Source of the DNA: Methylothermaceae bacterium
GTDB lineage: Bacteria > Pseudomonadota > Gammaproteobacteria > Methylococcales > Methylothermaceae
Reading direction: 5' to 3'
Assembly (NCBI GenBank): GCA_027024125.1
Contig: JALVSV010000369.1
Coordinates: 1-11,348 of the forward strand
Length of the DNA stretch: 11,348 bases
Shown here in pieces: positions 1 to 6,526 of this stretch (position 1 is the stretch's first letter; every line of letters begins with the position of its first letter). The position numbers were made by a program, and so were the translations under genes. A model generated the notes under the pieces. That model was not told where the DNA came from. It ran no database searches and was given only the letters and a program-made list of their open reading frames with translations.

Positions 1-609
1 GCCCGCGGTAAAACTCCAGTTGTCGAAATTGAAACCCTTGATATCCCGGGTGGAATCCACTTCACCCAGATGATAGCTACCATTGAGCCAGATCCCAAGC
101 TTTCCGAATGCGTCACTGCCGGCATTTCCTCCCCGCAGGGGCTGGCCATCCTTATACAACTGGATACCAGCGAAGCGGATGGTGTCAAGACCGGCGTGAA
201 GCGTCTGCAATCGCCCGAGAATCGAGGTATTGACGACACTTATGTTGCTCGACATGGTTCGCGTGGCCTGGATCCCGTAGGCGGTCAGCTGTTCGGGCGA
301 CACCTGGAACAACGCCTGATTGACTTCCGGATTGCCCTCCTCTTCCGCCGCAGTGCCCACCAGTTTGTTGCAGCGGTCACGGAAATTTTCCTCCAGCTGC
401 TCGTTCCGGGTGGAACAGGCGTCAAAAAGCGTATCGGACATGCTTTTCTGGGTCTGATTGAGGGACTGCCCTATGGGAAGGGGGTTATAGGCCGCCAAGA
501 GTTTCTGGCGCCAATCCGGTGTTAACAAGGCGACCACTCCGCAAAGGGAAACGCAGGTCAGGGTGACCGCCTTACCCAGCCGGGGTGGAGTATGGAATAC
601 TGATGTCAT
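1..609 (-). CDS. Autotransporter beta-barrel protein with very short N-terminal region (partial, C-terminus beyond left edge)
   Basis: The frame runs 203 codons from ATG at 609 to the window edge with no stop, so the C-terminus is missing. The N-terminus has a hydrophobic stretch at about residues 13-30, probably a signal peptide. It is followed by a helical, polar region with two cysteines (Cys64, Cys80). From about residue 170 the sequence reads LGIWLNGSYHLGEVD and then FNFDNWSFTAG, the pattern of the first strands of an autotransporter beta-domain: a strand 'G.W.NGSY..G' followed by 'GF.FD.W..TAG'. The expected role is an outer-membrane barrel. With only about 140 residues between signal and barrel there is no room for a classical large passenger. 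The start is well supported: GGAGG lies at 617-621, 7 bases upstream, inside the preceding gene. The ATG overlaps the upstream stop as ATGA, so translation is probably coupled to the O-antigen-ligase-like gene. Family assignment rests on pattern recognition of the barrel onset only. Confidence 0.75.
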   Translation of the reverse strand, partial: MTSVFHTPPRLGKAVTLTCVSLCGVVALLTPDWRQKLLAAYNPLPIGQSLNQTQKSMSDTLFDACSTRNEQLEENFRDRCNKLVGTAAEEEGNPEVNQALFQVSPEQLTAYGIQATRTMSSNISVVNTSILGRLQTLHAGLDTIRFAGIQLYKDGQPLRGGNAGSDAFGKLGIWLNGSYHLGEVDSTRDIKGFNFDNWSFTAG

Positions 610-1799
610 TGTCTTTCCTCCCAATTATGATTATTCTGCCAAGCAATACAACCAACAAGCAAGAGAAATGTCAATCCCACCCATTGACGCCACAGGCTGA
701 ACTCCAAGAAGCCACCGACACAAAACCCTACAAATGCAGACATCAGCGCGGAATTCAGAAGCTTCTTTTGCCCCTGCATTTTCATGCCATCCTTCCACAG
801 CCGCCAGGGAAAGCCAAAAAAGCAGGCAAAGGCAAGTAGTCCCCCCACACCCAGTTCCGCCAGAATTTCTAGATAGAGATTATGGGCCCAAGGCGTCACC
901 CGGGAATCCACGACGACCCATACCGGCAACGATTGCATATAGATCCGGTAGGAGTGGAGGAAACTGCCGACGCCATGGCCTGTCCAGGGAGCGTCCAGAA
1001 ACATCTGCCAAGCGGCTAACCACAGCGGCAATCGTGAGCTCGCCGTTGCCAGGGTAGAAAGCTTCGAAACAAGATGAAGCCCTGTCAAGACATCGATCAA
1101 CAACACTCCAACGAGCACCAGAGAAAGGATTCTCATTAGCCGGTGTCTTTCCCCGAGCCCCAGGTAAAACGCCGAAATGGTTATTCCTGCCACAAGAATA
1201 GAAAGGCGGCTGCGATACAACACAGTAATAATCATGGCTATTAAAATGGCGGTCAGAGCCAGCCATTTTCCATTATCCCCCGGACATAACCGCCAAAGGA
1301 CCAGAAAGAATGGGAGAAAAACCGGAAAAATCACGACGTCATTAGGCACCCTGAAGGCAGTCAGCCGGCTGTATCCTATCCATGCTTCCGGCATATCGTC
1401 TGGGTGACAGAGGGCCACGATCAGCAACCATCCTCCTATCGCGATGGTGAACACCGCAAGCACATGATATAGAAGATTGATGTCAGGCTGACGAAAACAT
1501 CCACTCACTAAAAGACAAATGACCGCAGCAGGCAACAGTGCCAGAGACAATTGCAGACTTCGTTGAGGATCGACGGAGATCACAGTTCCCATCGCCACTA
1601 TCGACGCAAGAAACCCAAGCGCCACAATGACCGTCACCGGGAAATGGCCATGACTTGTCAGAACAGCATGTCCGCCCAGGAAAAACAGAGCGAGCAGACC
1701 GACATCCACAGACAATGGCAAAGAAAAGCTGATCAGATAAAGATAAACTGCCCACGCGGCGCTGTTGTTACTTCCCCATACCCATGGCAAGGACTTCAT
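606..1799 (-). CDS. O-antigen ligase-like (Wzy_C family) polytopic membrane protein
   Basis: This 397-residue protein has about ten to twelve hydrophobic segments along its length. The C-terminal half carries the hallmarks of the O-antigen ligase/polymerase family: Arg198 in YRSRLS, a motif with Arg256 followed by W...F...PWTGHGVGSF (residues 271-280), then a large periplasmic loop ending in AHNLYLEILAELGVGG with the conserved His306. Family members transfer lipid-linked glycans to lipid A core (WaaL), to proteins (PglL-type) or polymerise them (Wzy); the sequence does not tell which. No other glycan gene is visible nearby, so it is not inside a normal O-antigen cluster here. The partner may be a protein, possibly the autotransporter encoded directly after it with a 4-base overlap (inference). 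The ATG at 1799 is preceded by a tandem ATGGGGA repeat that also supplies a GGGGA-type ribosome site. The 98-base gap upstream leaves room for a separate promoter. Confidence 0.85.
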   Translation of the reverse strand: MKSLPWVWGSNNSAAWAVYLYLISFSLPLSVDVGLLALFFLGGHAVLTSHGHFPVTVIVALGFLASIVAMGTVISVDPQRSLQLSLALLPAAVICLLVSGCFRQPDINLLYHVLAVFTIAIGGWLLIVALCHPDDMPEAWIGYSRLTAFRVPNDVVIFPVFLPFFLVLWRLCPGDNGKWLALTAILIAMIITVLYRSRLSILVAGITISAFYLGLGERHRLMRILSLVLVGVLLIDVLTGLHLVSKLSTLATASSRLPLWLAAWQMFLDAPWTGHGVGSFLHSYRIYMQSLPVWVVVDSRVTPWAHNLYLEILAELGVGGLLAFACFFGFPWRLWKDGMKMQGQKKLLNSALMSAFVGFCVGGFLEFSLWRQWVGLTFLLLVGCIAWQNNHNWEERQ

Positions 1800-1843
1800 T
1801 CCCCATTCCCCATGGAGTCACCAAAAAAACCGGAAGCCCCTCG

Positions 1844-1886
1844 AGTATATTCCAATTCCATTTTATCGAGGTTTAAGTAGACACAA
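1844..1886 (-). promoter_or_regulatory. Gap between M48 and ligase genes: weak promoter-like elements
   Basis: The 98-base gap (1800-1897) is AT-richer than its flanks. On the minus strand it holds TAAAAT at 1860-1865 with TTGTGT at 1881-1886, separated by only 15 bases. It also holds TATACT at 1844-1849 (5 of 6 to the -10 consensus) without a good -35 box. A 6-bp inverted repeat, CCTCGA at 1839-1844 and TCGAGG at 1866-1871, spans the first element. Any of these could give the last two genes their own transcription, but none is a convincing sigma-70 promoter and the region may simply be an intra-operon spacer. Confidence 0.2.
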
Positions 1887-1897
1887 CCTCACTCTGA

Positions 1898-3709
1898 TCA
1901 AGAGGCAATCCACCAGGCCTCGATCGGACGTCCTTCCTGAACCAGGACCGCCCAGTGATCGCACACGACCACTTCCCCTCGCAAGGTGCGATAGTGCTTC
2001 AAGGATTGTGGGCAAATCCTGGCCAAAGAAGCAACATCGTCGGGGAGCCCTTGGCGGGTCACTTGCAACTGAACAAACTGGTCCATTTCCATGACCTCGG
2101 CTTGATGATCCGGTGCACGATGAATAAAGCCATAGAGTTTAGCCCGGTACCAATCGAAAGGAATGGATTCCCAGCCAGCGAACAAACGCCTCCGCATACC
2201 GGGGGTCAATGGCAGTGGTTCCAAGCTGGTCACCGGCCATTTCCAAGAGGGCACATCGATCTTGGACGCCAGCCTGCCTGCCTCCTGACAGGCTTTCACC
2301 TGTTGCGGCAGTGAACGACTGCACACCTGCCTACGTACCCATGATGGTAATTGAACATCCATCTCTGCCAGCCGCTGCCAGTGTATATCGGCTTCCTGTC
2401 GACGAGGCCGCAACTCGAGCAGGCGGGCAAGATTGTAGCGCCATGGCAAAGTCATGTCACCGCTGAATGATTCCAGGCGCTTCACTGCGGCCGGCCACAG
2501 ATCCACCCCCACATCACTCTGCTCATAGAGAGCGATGGCGTCCAGCATCCTCACTTGCCAGTCTTCACCATCAATGGATCGGGCCGCAGCAAGGGTGGCG
2601 CGGGCTTGATGCGGCCGTCCAAGATATAATTGGACCGTAGCCAGATTGAGGCGCGCTGGAAGATAATCTGGCGCCACACTCACCGCTTGGCCCAGATAAT
2701 CAGCAGCCTCATGCAGATAGCTGGAAACCTTGGCGGAGGCCTCATTGCTGAACTCTCTGAGGAAATGGTGGGAGGGGGCTGGCGACCCCCCTCCCCTGAC
2801 ACGCGGAACACGGGTATCCACATCAAGTAAAAAAGGCAGCCAGTAAAAACCGGCCTGCTCCGAAGACATCGCCCTGCGTGCCAGTTGCAAGGCACACACA
2901 CCCAGATTGTTCAACACCGCAGGGCCGGAAAAAACCTGCTGGAATTCCCGCAGAAAATACATCCCATCGTCACAGCGGTCAAAATAGGCCAGCCGGACAC
3001 CCATATCGAAAAAGGCCACCTTCTCCTGTAACATCCGAAAACGTTCACGCAGCAGGGCGGCCCGATCCTCTGGAAAAGGGTGAGAAGAAGTCACCTGGCT
3101 CTGGGTCTGCTGCATCCAGAAGGTGAAGAAATCCTTTTTGTCCCGGGATGTGTCGAGCAAGCGGGCAACCGGATAGCCAGCTATGGCAGCATACAGATAG
3201 CCTTTGTCGTCAGCGGCCAGTTCCGCCTCCCGGGCCTCGAAGCTTTGATCGAGAAAATGGGCGATGCGTTGCGTATCGGGAGTGCGGGCCAGAAACTGTT
3301 CGACTTCGTTGTGCCAATAATCGTCGTGGGCCAAATGAGCAAGCTCGTGCCCCAGGATAAACGCCAGCCGTGTTTTCGCCAATGCCGGACTGGCATCCTT
3401 GAAGCACAATTCCAGACCTTTGCGCGACAGGACGATATGTCCGCTTGGCAGCGCAATTGCCCAGGCATTCGTCGCGCCATCGATGATCACCAGTCGTGGC
3501 GTGCGGCGGCCACTTTTATCGGCAGCGGCCCGCACCCTCTCGAACACCTCCTGGGCGGTGCGGACCTTGGGATCCTGCCTGGATGCGACAGCGCCATAGG
3601 TTTCTATGTAGAAGTCCACGCTGGTTTCACTGGGGTCGGCGTTGCAGCGCCCAAACGCACCTATGAAGCAACAGGCCATGAACCCAAGCAGGGCCAATGA
3701 CCTGTTCAC
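1898..3709 (-). CDS. Periplasmic M48-family zinc metallopeptidase with helical-repeat C-terminal half (BepA-like architecture)
   Basis: Numbered from the GTG at 3709 (603 residues), the protein opens with a signal peptide: NRS, then a hydrophobic core, with probable cleavage after CNA near residue 25. The catalytic domain follows, with HELAH at about 121-125 (two zinc-binding histidines and the catalytic Glu) and ELAAD at about 163-167, giving the third zinc ligand Glu163. A downstream SHPFPEDR motif is also typical of M48 enzymes. A Gly/Pro-rich linker near residues 305-315 leads into a long helical region that reads like TPR units (for example PARLNLATVQLYLGRPHQA). This layout resembles BepA/YfgC, which handles outer-membrane protein assembly and quality control, but it is about 120 residues longer. 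The longest frame starts at GTG 3736, overlapping the anti-sigma gene by 13 bases, but has no ribosome site. GTG 3709 has AGG at 3717-3719, 7 bases upstream, and gives a standard signal peptide. The lipobox is poor (GRC), so it is probably soluble periplasmic rather than a lipoprotein. Confidence 0.85.
   Translation of the reverse strand: MNRSLALLGFMACCFIGAFGRCNADPSETSVDFYIETYGAVASRQDPKVRTAQEVFERVRAAADKSGRRTPRLVIIDGATNAWAIALPSGHIVLSRKGLELCFKDASPALAKTRLAFILGHELAHLAHDDYWHNEVEQFLARTPDTQRIAHFLDQSFEAREAELAADDKGYLYAAIAGYPVARLLDTSRDKKDFFTFWMQQTQSQVTSSHPFPEDRAALLRERFRMLQEKVAFFDMGVRLAYFDRCDDGMYFLREFQQVFSGPAVLNNLGVCALQLARRAMSSEQAGFYWLPFLLDVDTRVPRVRGGGSPAPSHHFLREFSNEASAKVSSYLHEAADYLGQAVSVAPDYLPARLNLATVQLYLGRPHQARATLAAARSIDGEDWQVRMLDAIALYEQSDVGVDLWPAAVKRLESFSGDMTLPWRYNLARLLELRPRRQEADIHWQRLAEMDVQLPSWVRRQVCSRSLPQQVKACQEAGRLASKIDVPSWKWPVTSLEPLPLTPGMRRRLFAGWESIPFDWYRAKLYGFIHRAPDHQAEVMEMDQFVQLQVTRQGLPDDVASLARICPQSLKHYRTLRGEVVVCDHWAVLVQEGRPIEAWWIAS
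2770..2795 (-). repeat. Strong GC hairpin inside the M48 peptidase gene
   Basis: A perfect 9-bp all-but-one G:C stem, GGGAGGGGG at 2770-2778 and CCCCCTCCC at 2787-2795, closes over an 8-base loop. It falls in the codons for the RGGGSPAPS linker between the catalytic domain and the helical-repeat half. There is no T-tract next to it, so it is not an intrinsic terminator. It could pause transcription or translation between domains, or just reflect codons for a Gly/Pro linker. Confidence 0.55.
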
Positions 3710-3723
3710 CTTGAAACCTGCGA

Positions 3724-4626
3724 TCAACTCAGCCACTGTTGTATCGTCAACTTGAGCTTACGGGCCAGACGGGATTGTTGTGCCGAATCAGGATGCTGTG
3801 ACAGTACCTGCATAAAGCCATGCATTTCCCTGAGCGATCCGAGCGCTCTTTTGGCAGCAGGATCTTCGGGCATCTTCTCGAAACGCTCGATGAAATCGAT
3901 ACAGTAGCGATCGAATTCCCGCCACTTTTCTGCAGTGACACCTTCACTTTGCGTCAATAACCAAGTCAACAGCGCCCATTGCCCGAGCTGATAATAATCT
4001 CGCCAGGGTTGGCGTCGCCATGATTGCTGTTGCCCTTGGCCTTGATCCCCGTATTGGACGACAGAGGCCTTGTCAAAATATTGGAGGGCCTCACGAAATC
4101 CAGCAGAGAACGCCTGTTTGGCAAGGTCCTGCCCGGTATCGCTGAAAGCGAAGGGGGCGTGCGATGACAAGGGTAATCGTTTCAAGGCAGATTCGATTCC
4201 GGGCTGCTCCATCACCAGGGCAACCAGTTCAGAAGTTGGCCGATTGTCCACAGGGCGGTAAAGAATCACTGCCATGACAGCGAAAGTCAGGGCAACCGCC
4301 GTGGTCAAAGGCGGCAACCACGGACGGAATCGACAGAACTCCCGTACCCGACTCCACCAGGACTTCTTTCCAGCAGACACAGGCATATCGGCAGTCTGGC
4401 TTTCCTCCAGCGCCAGGGAAACATCCAACCACTCCTGATAGCAGTGTTCACACTGGTTCAAATGAGACAGGAAACGTTGATGTTGGGCCTTCGGCAGACG
4501 TTCATCGATGAAAGCCATGAACACCTCGGGTGGGGGGCATTCATCAACCGGCTTCTCCTTGGTGGCAGCCAGTCCCAGCAAAGTCCTCAAACTTTCGCTG
4601 TCTTTGCAAGTGGCTTTGTCCATCAT
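3724..4626 (-). CDS. Membrane anti-sigma factor with zinc-binding (ZAS-type) domain
   Basis: From the ATG at 4626 the protein has 300 residues. The cytoplasmic N-terminal part contains the zinc-associated anti-sigma pattern: Cys30, then FIDERLP, then His55-x3-Cys59-x2-Cys62 in HLNQCEHC. One transmembrane helix follows at about residues 105-124 (TTAVALTFAVMAVILY), flanked by Arg/Trp on the cytoplasmic side. The remaining 175 residues should be periplasmic and are mostly helical, ending in basic KLKLTIQQW. The gene begins 27 bases after the sigma-factor stop, the standard sigma/anti-sigma arrangement, so its job is most likely to bind that sigma factor at the membrane. An upstream ATG at 4638 exists, but GGAG at 4633-4636 lies 6 bases before 4626 and would be inside codons 1-2 of the longer form, so 4626 (or the adjacent ATG 4623) is preferred. 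The periplasmic domain probably senses the signal, but I do not recognise its ligand. Confidence 0.8.
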   Translation of the reverse strand: MMDKATCKDSESLRTLLGLAATKEKPVDECPPPEVFMAFIDERLPKAQHQRFLSHLNQCEHCYQEWLDVSLALEESQTADMPVSAGKKSWWSRVREFCRFRPWLPPLTTAVALTFAVMAVILYRPVDNRPTSELVALVMEQPGIESALKRLPLSSHAPFAFSDTGQDLAKQAFSAGFREALQYFDKASVVQYGDQGQGQQQSWRRQPWRDYYQLGQWALLTWLLTQSEGVTAEKWREFDRYCIDFIERFEKMPEDPAAKRALGSLREMHGFMQVLSQHPDSAQQSRLARKLKLTIQQWLS

Positions 4627-4653
4627 TTTTCTCTCCATATCTGCTTGTTCAGT

Positions 4654-5550
4654 TCAGTCCAGACCGGCCCTTTCACAGGCTGTCCGTATAGCCTTGAGGA
4701 TTTTGTTGAGTCGCTTATAGGGGTCACCCTTCAAGCGCAACATCCGGGCCACCTGATTCATCTTGAGGCCTTCGCAGAAACGCAATCGCAAGAACAGGCG
4801 GTCTTCATCACTCAGCTGCAGATGGTCGCGTAATTGATCGACCAAAGGCCGGATCTCTGCAGGTAAATCGGACTCTCCCCGAATATAGCCATCCAGAGCC
4901 TCAAAAAGTTCCCGCGAATGGATTTCCAACTGGGTTTCAGGAGACAGGTCCTGACTTCCCGGTTCCACCACGTCATCCAGAGAAGTGCCATGATGATCCT
5001 GATAACGTATTTTTTGTGGACAACGGGCGATGACCTCGGAAATAACAGTTCGCAATACGCTGTCTTCCCTGTCCGGATAGCTCGCCTGTAACAAGCCAAA
5101 GGCCTCCTGGCGTTCGAACCGTTCCAGAACCAGAATCCGATAGGCCTGCGCCCATATGGGATCATTCTTTTCCGCCAGCCATTTCGGGGGTCGCTGATGG
5201 CCATAGACCTTGCGGATATAGTCGGTCATCGACCGTCCCGCCAGAACACCGACAAAGGTGGAAAATTTTCCCTGGCCTTCCCATCGGCGAATCCGGCGCC
5301 AATCGTCTTCCTGCAAATGCTCCAGCACATGATCCAGCGCGAGATGAGCCGTATTTTCATCATTGGGAAAACGTTTGTGCGCCAGGAGCTGGAGGAAGTT
5401 CCAATGGGCAAAAACCAATTTCTTTGCAGCAGCCCCTGTCAAGGGAAACGAAAGGTCGGGGATAGATGTTTTCATTGTTCTGTCATCCTGCATGAGCCGG
5501 TAAGGGTATGGTGCCGGCAATGCATGGACAACTGGGCTGACGTCGAACAA
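4654..5550 (-). CDS. Sigma-70-family RNA polymerase sigma factor, ECF-like with extended linker
   Basis: The protein is 298 residues from a TTG at 5550, or 273 from an ATG at 5475. An N-terminal region-2-like segment (about residues 45-125) contains WEGQGKFSTFVGVLAGRSMTDYIRKVYGHQRPP, matching the helix pattern that binds core polymerase and the -10 element. A C-terminal region-4 helix-turn-helix (about 240-290) reads LSDEDRLFLRLRFCEGLKMNQVARMLRLKG, the usual -35 binding fold. Standard ECF factors are about 170-200 residues; here the two regions are separated by about 110 residues, so this is a divergent long-linker type. The anti-sigma gene follows 27 bases later. The TTG start is backed by AGGAG at 5558-5562 (7-base spacing). 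The ATG at 5475 has AGGA 10 bases upstream and would remove a proline-rich, non-conserved-looking 25 residues, so it remains a real alternative. Autoregulation is expected for the class but no promoter match is clear. Confidence 0.82.
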   Translation of the reverse strand: MFDVSPVVHALPAPYPYRLMQDDRTMKTSIPDLSFPLTGAAAKKLVFAHWNFLQLLAHKRFPNDENTAHLALDHVLEHLQEDDWRRIRRWEGQGKFSTFVGVLAGRSMTDYIRKVYGHQRPPKWLAEKNDPIWAQAYRILVLERFERQEAFGLLQASYPDREDSVLRTVISEVIARCPQKIRYQDHHGTSLDDVVEPGSQDLSPETQLEIHSRELFEALDGYIRGESDLPAEIRPLVDQLRDHLQLSDEDRLFLRLRFCEGLKMNQVARMLRLKGDPYKRLNKILKAIRTACERAGLD

Positions 5551-5620
5551 GGCATGTCTCCTGAAATCAATCTGTGTTTATTAAACCAGACGTACCTTGC
5601 ATCCATTTTTTGCCGGTTTA
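5551..5620 (-). promoter_or_regulatory. Leader of the sigma operon: inverted repeat, RBS and overlapping mini-ORF
   Basis: The 67-base gap between the hydrolase stop and the sigma start is A/T-rich and holds a 6-bp inverted repeat, TAAACC at 5582-5587 with GGTTTA at 5615-5620. Extended by two bases it is 8 bp with one mismatch. AGGAG at 5558-5562 is the best ribosome site. TTTAAT on the minus strand next to the left repeat arm could be a -10 box, but no good -35 is at the right distance. An ATG at 5555, only 2 bases after AGGAG, opens a 27-codon frame ending at 5472, where its TGA overlaps the ATG at 5475. This may be a leader peptide or chance. Promoter activity is inferred from the gap and the change of gene function. 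Confidence 0.3.
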
Positions 5621-6526
5621 GTTATTTTTTTCCAATAGGGTGATTCCTGTCAGGATGCCGTTCCAAAGCTTCGGTTCGGGGCAATCATGGGCTAGCTGTG
5701 GAACCAGAAGATATCTGGCGCCCTTTTGGCGTGCGGCCTCCGTGGCAATCACTGTAGCAGGGATATTATCATCTTTCCCTCCCGCCACATGAATCTGAAA
5801 CAGCGATGGTGGCAGAGGGGGAAGATGCGCCGGATCTTTCGATTGATCCAGTGCGGCATAGCCATGGCGAGTGGTCCAATCCTCGACATTCAGATTGCCA
5901 GCAAGGGTGACGACGCCGCGGATTCTTTCTGACATACGCGATGCAATCAACATGGCCATGGCACCTCCACCGCTATATCCGATCAGCACTGCCTGACACT
6001 TTCGCTCAGGCATGATGGCCAACAAGGCCTTCACCATACTCTGGATAATCTGTTCACCATATCGGCCCTGGGTCCAAAGCGAGGGATGACAGCCGCGCTC
6101 ATTGGCGAACCCATGATAACAAGGGCGTCCCAGATAGACGGCAGATGCAGTGTCCATGGCCATCAAGGGCATTAGACAACTGTGAGGTGGAGTCGGATCC
6201 AGGGAAACACGGTTGCCGGGCAACCACGCTAAACCATCGCCTTCGAGATAAACGTGGAGTCTGCCGCCGGCACAGGGCTCTTGCTGCGAATAGGTTCTAT
6301 GTTTGAAGCGGTCTCCTTCGAGAATACCAGCCTGCATGCCAAGACTCTGAGCCTGATGATCGAGTCGGGTAGCCGGTGCAGCGCAGGCAGTCAACATCAG
6401 TAGTCCGGCGAGCATCAGCAGGACAGAGGTCCTGCGTTTCAGCTTCCCATGGTATTGTCCCGTTTTCGTTTTCGACCTGGATGGTGAGAGGGAAGCGAGA
6501 GGATCAGGACCCAGACTAATCGTCAC
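5618..6526 (-). CDS. Lipoprotein serine hydrolase of the alpha/beta fold (esterase-like)
   Basis: From GTG 6526 the protein is 302 residues. After a basic, unusually long N-region it has a hydrophobic stretch and a lipobox LTAC with the lipidated Cys at about residue 48, so it should be membrane-anchored facing the periplasm. The hydrolase core shows an oxyanion-type YLEGDG segment (about 93-98), the nucleophile elbow GYSGGG with Ser185, acid candidates Asp252/Asp253 in GGKDDN, and the catalytic His280 in LAHDCPE. Substrate is not readable; the fold includes esterases, thioesterases and lipases. Several cysteines (CAGG, SCLM, PCYH, GCHP, RKCQ, HDCPE) could form disulfides. The longest frame begins at ATG 6574 inside the upstream gene, but GGAG at 6534-6537 lies 7 bases from GTG 6526, making an 11-base overlap with the HPP-CBS gene and likely coupled translation. 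A start closer to the signal core would fit lipoproteins better, but none with a usual start codon leaves a positive N-region. Confidence 0.75.
   Translation of the reverse strand: MTISLGPDPLASLSPSRSKTKTGQYHGKLKRRTSVLLMLAGLLMLTACAAPATRLDHQAQSLGMQAGILEGDRFKHRTYSQQEPCAGGRLHVYLEGDGLAWLPGNRVSLDPTPPHSCLMPLMAMDTASAVYLGRPCYHGFANERGCHPSLWTQGRYGEQIIQSMVKALLAIMPERKCQAVLIGYSGGGAMAMLIASRMSERIRGVVTLAGNLNVEDWTTRHGYAALDQSKDPAHLPPLPPSLFQIHVAGGKDDNIPATVIATEAARQKGARYLLVPQLAHDCPEPKLWNGILTGITLLEKNN

Noticed and set aside
70-525. 151-codon open frame on the plus strand at the left edge
   Set aside because: The minus-strand frame here is open across the whole region, has a strong ribosome site and encodes an autotransporter barrel pattern; the plus frame shows no motif.
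1839-1871. Inverted repeat CCTCGA/TCGAGG as an intrinsic terminator after the M48 gene
   Set aside because: The stem is only 6 bp with a 21-base loop, and the T-run on the minus strand is about 10 bases away from the stem.
3610-3660. Lipoprotein signal for the M48 peptidase
   Set aside because: The cysteines after the hydrophobic core are preceded by residues (FGR) that do not fit a lipobox, so an ordinary cleaved signal is more likely.
3080-3700. 206-codon open frame on the plus strand opposite the M48 gene
   Set aside because: It lies fully antisense to the catalytic domain with the HELAH motif, has no recognisable domain, and reflects codon bias of the real gene.
3710-3736. Longer M48 start at GTG 3736
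   Set aside because: No ribosome site precedes it, and the extra residues push the signal peptide inward; GTG 3709 has AGG with 7-base spacing.
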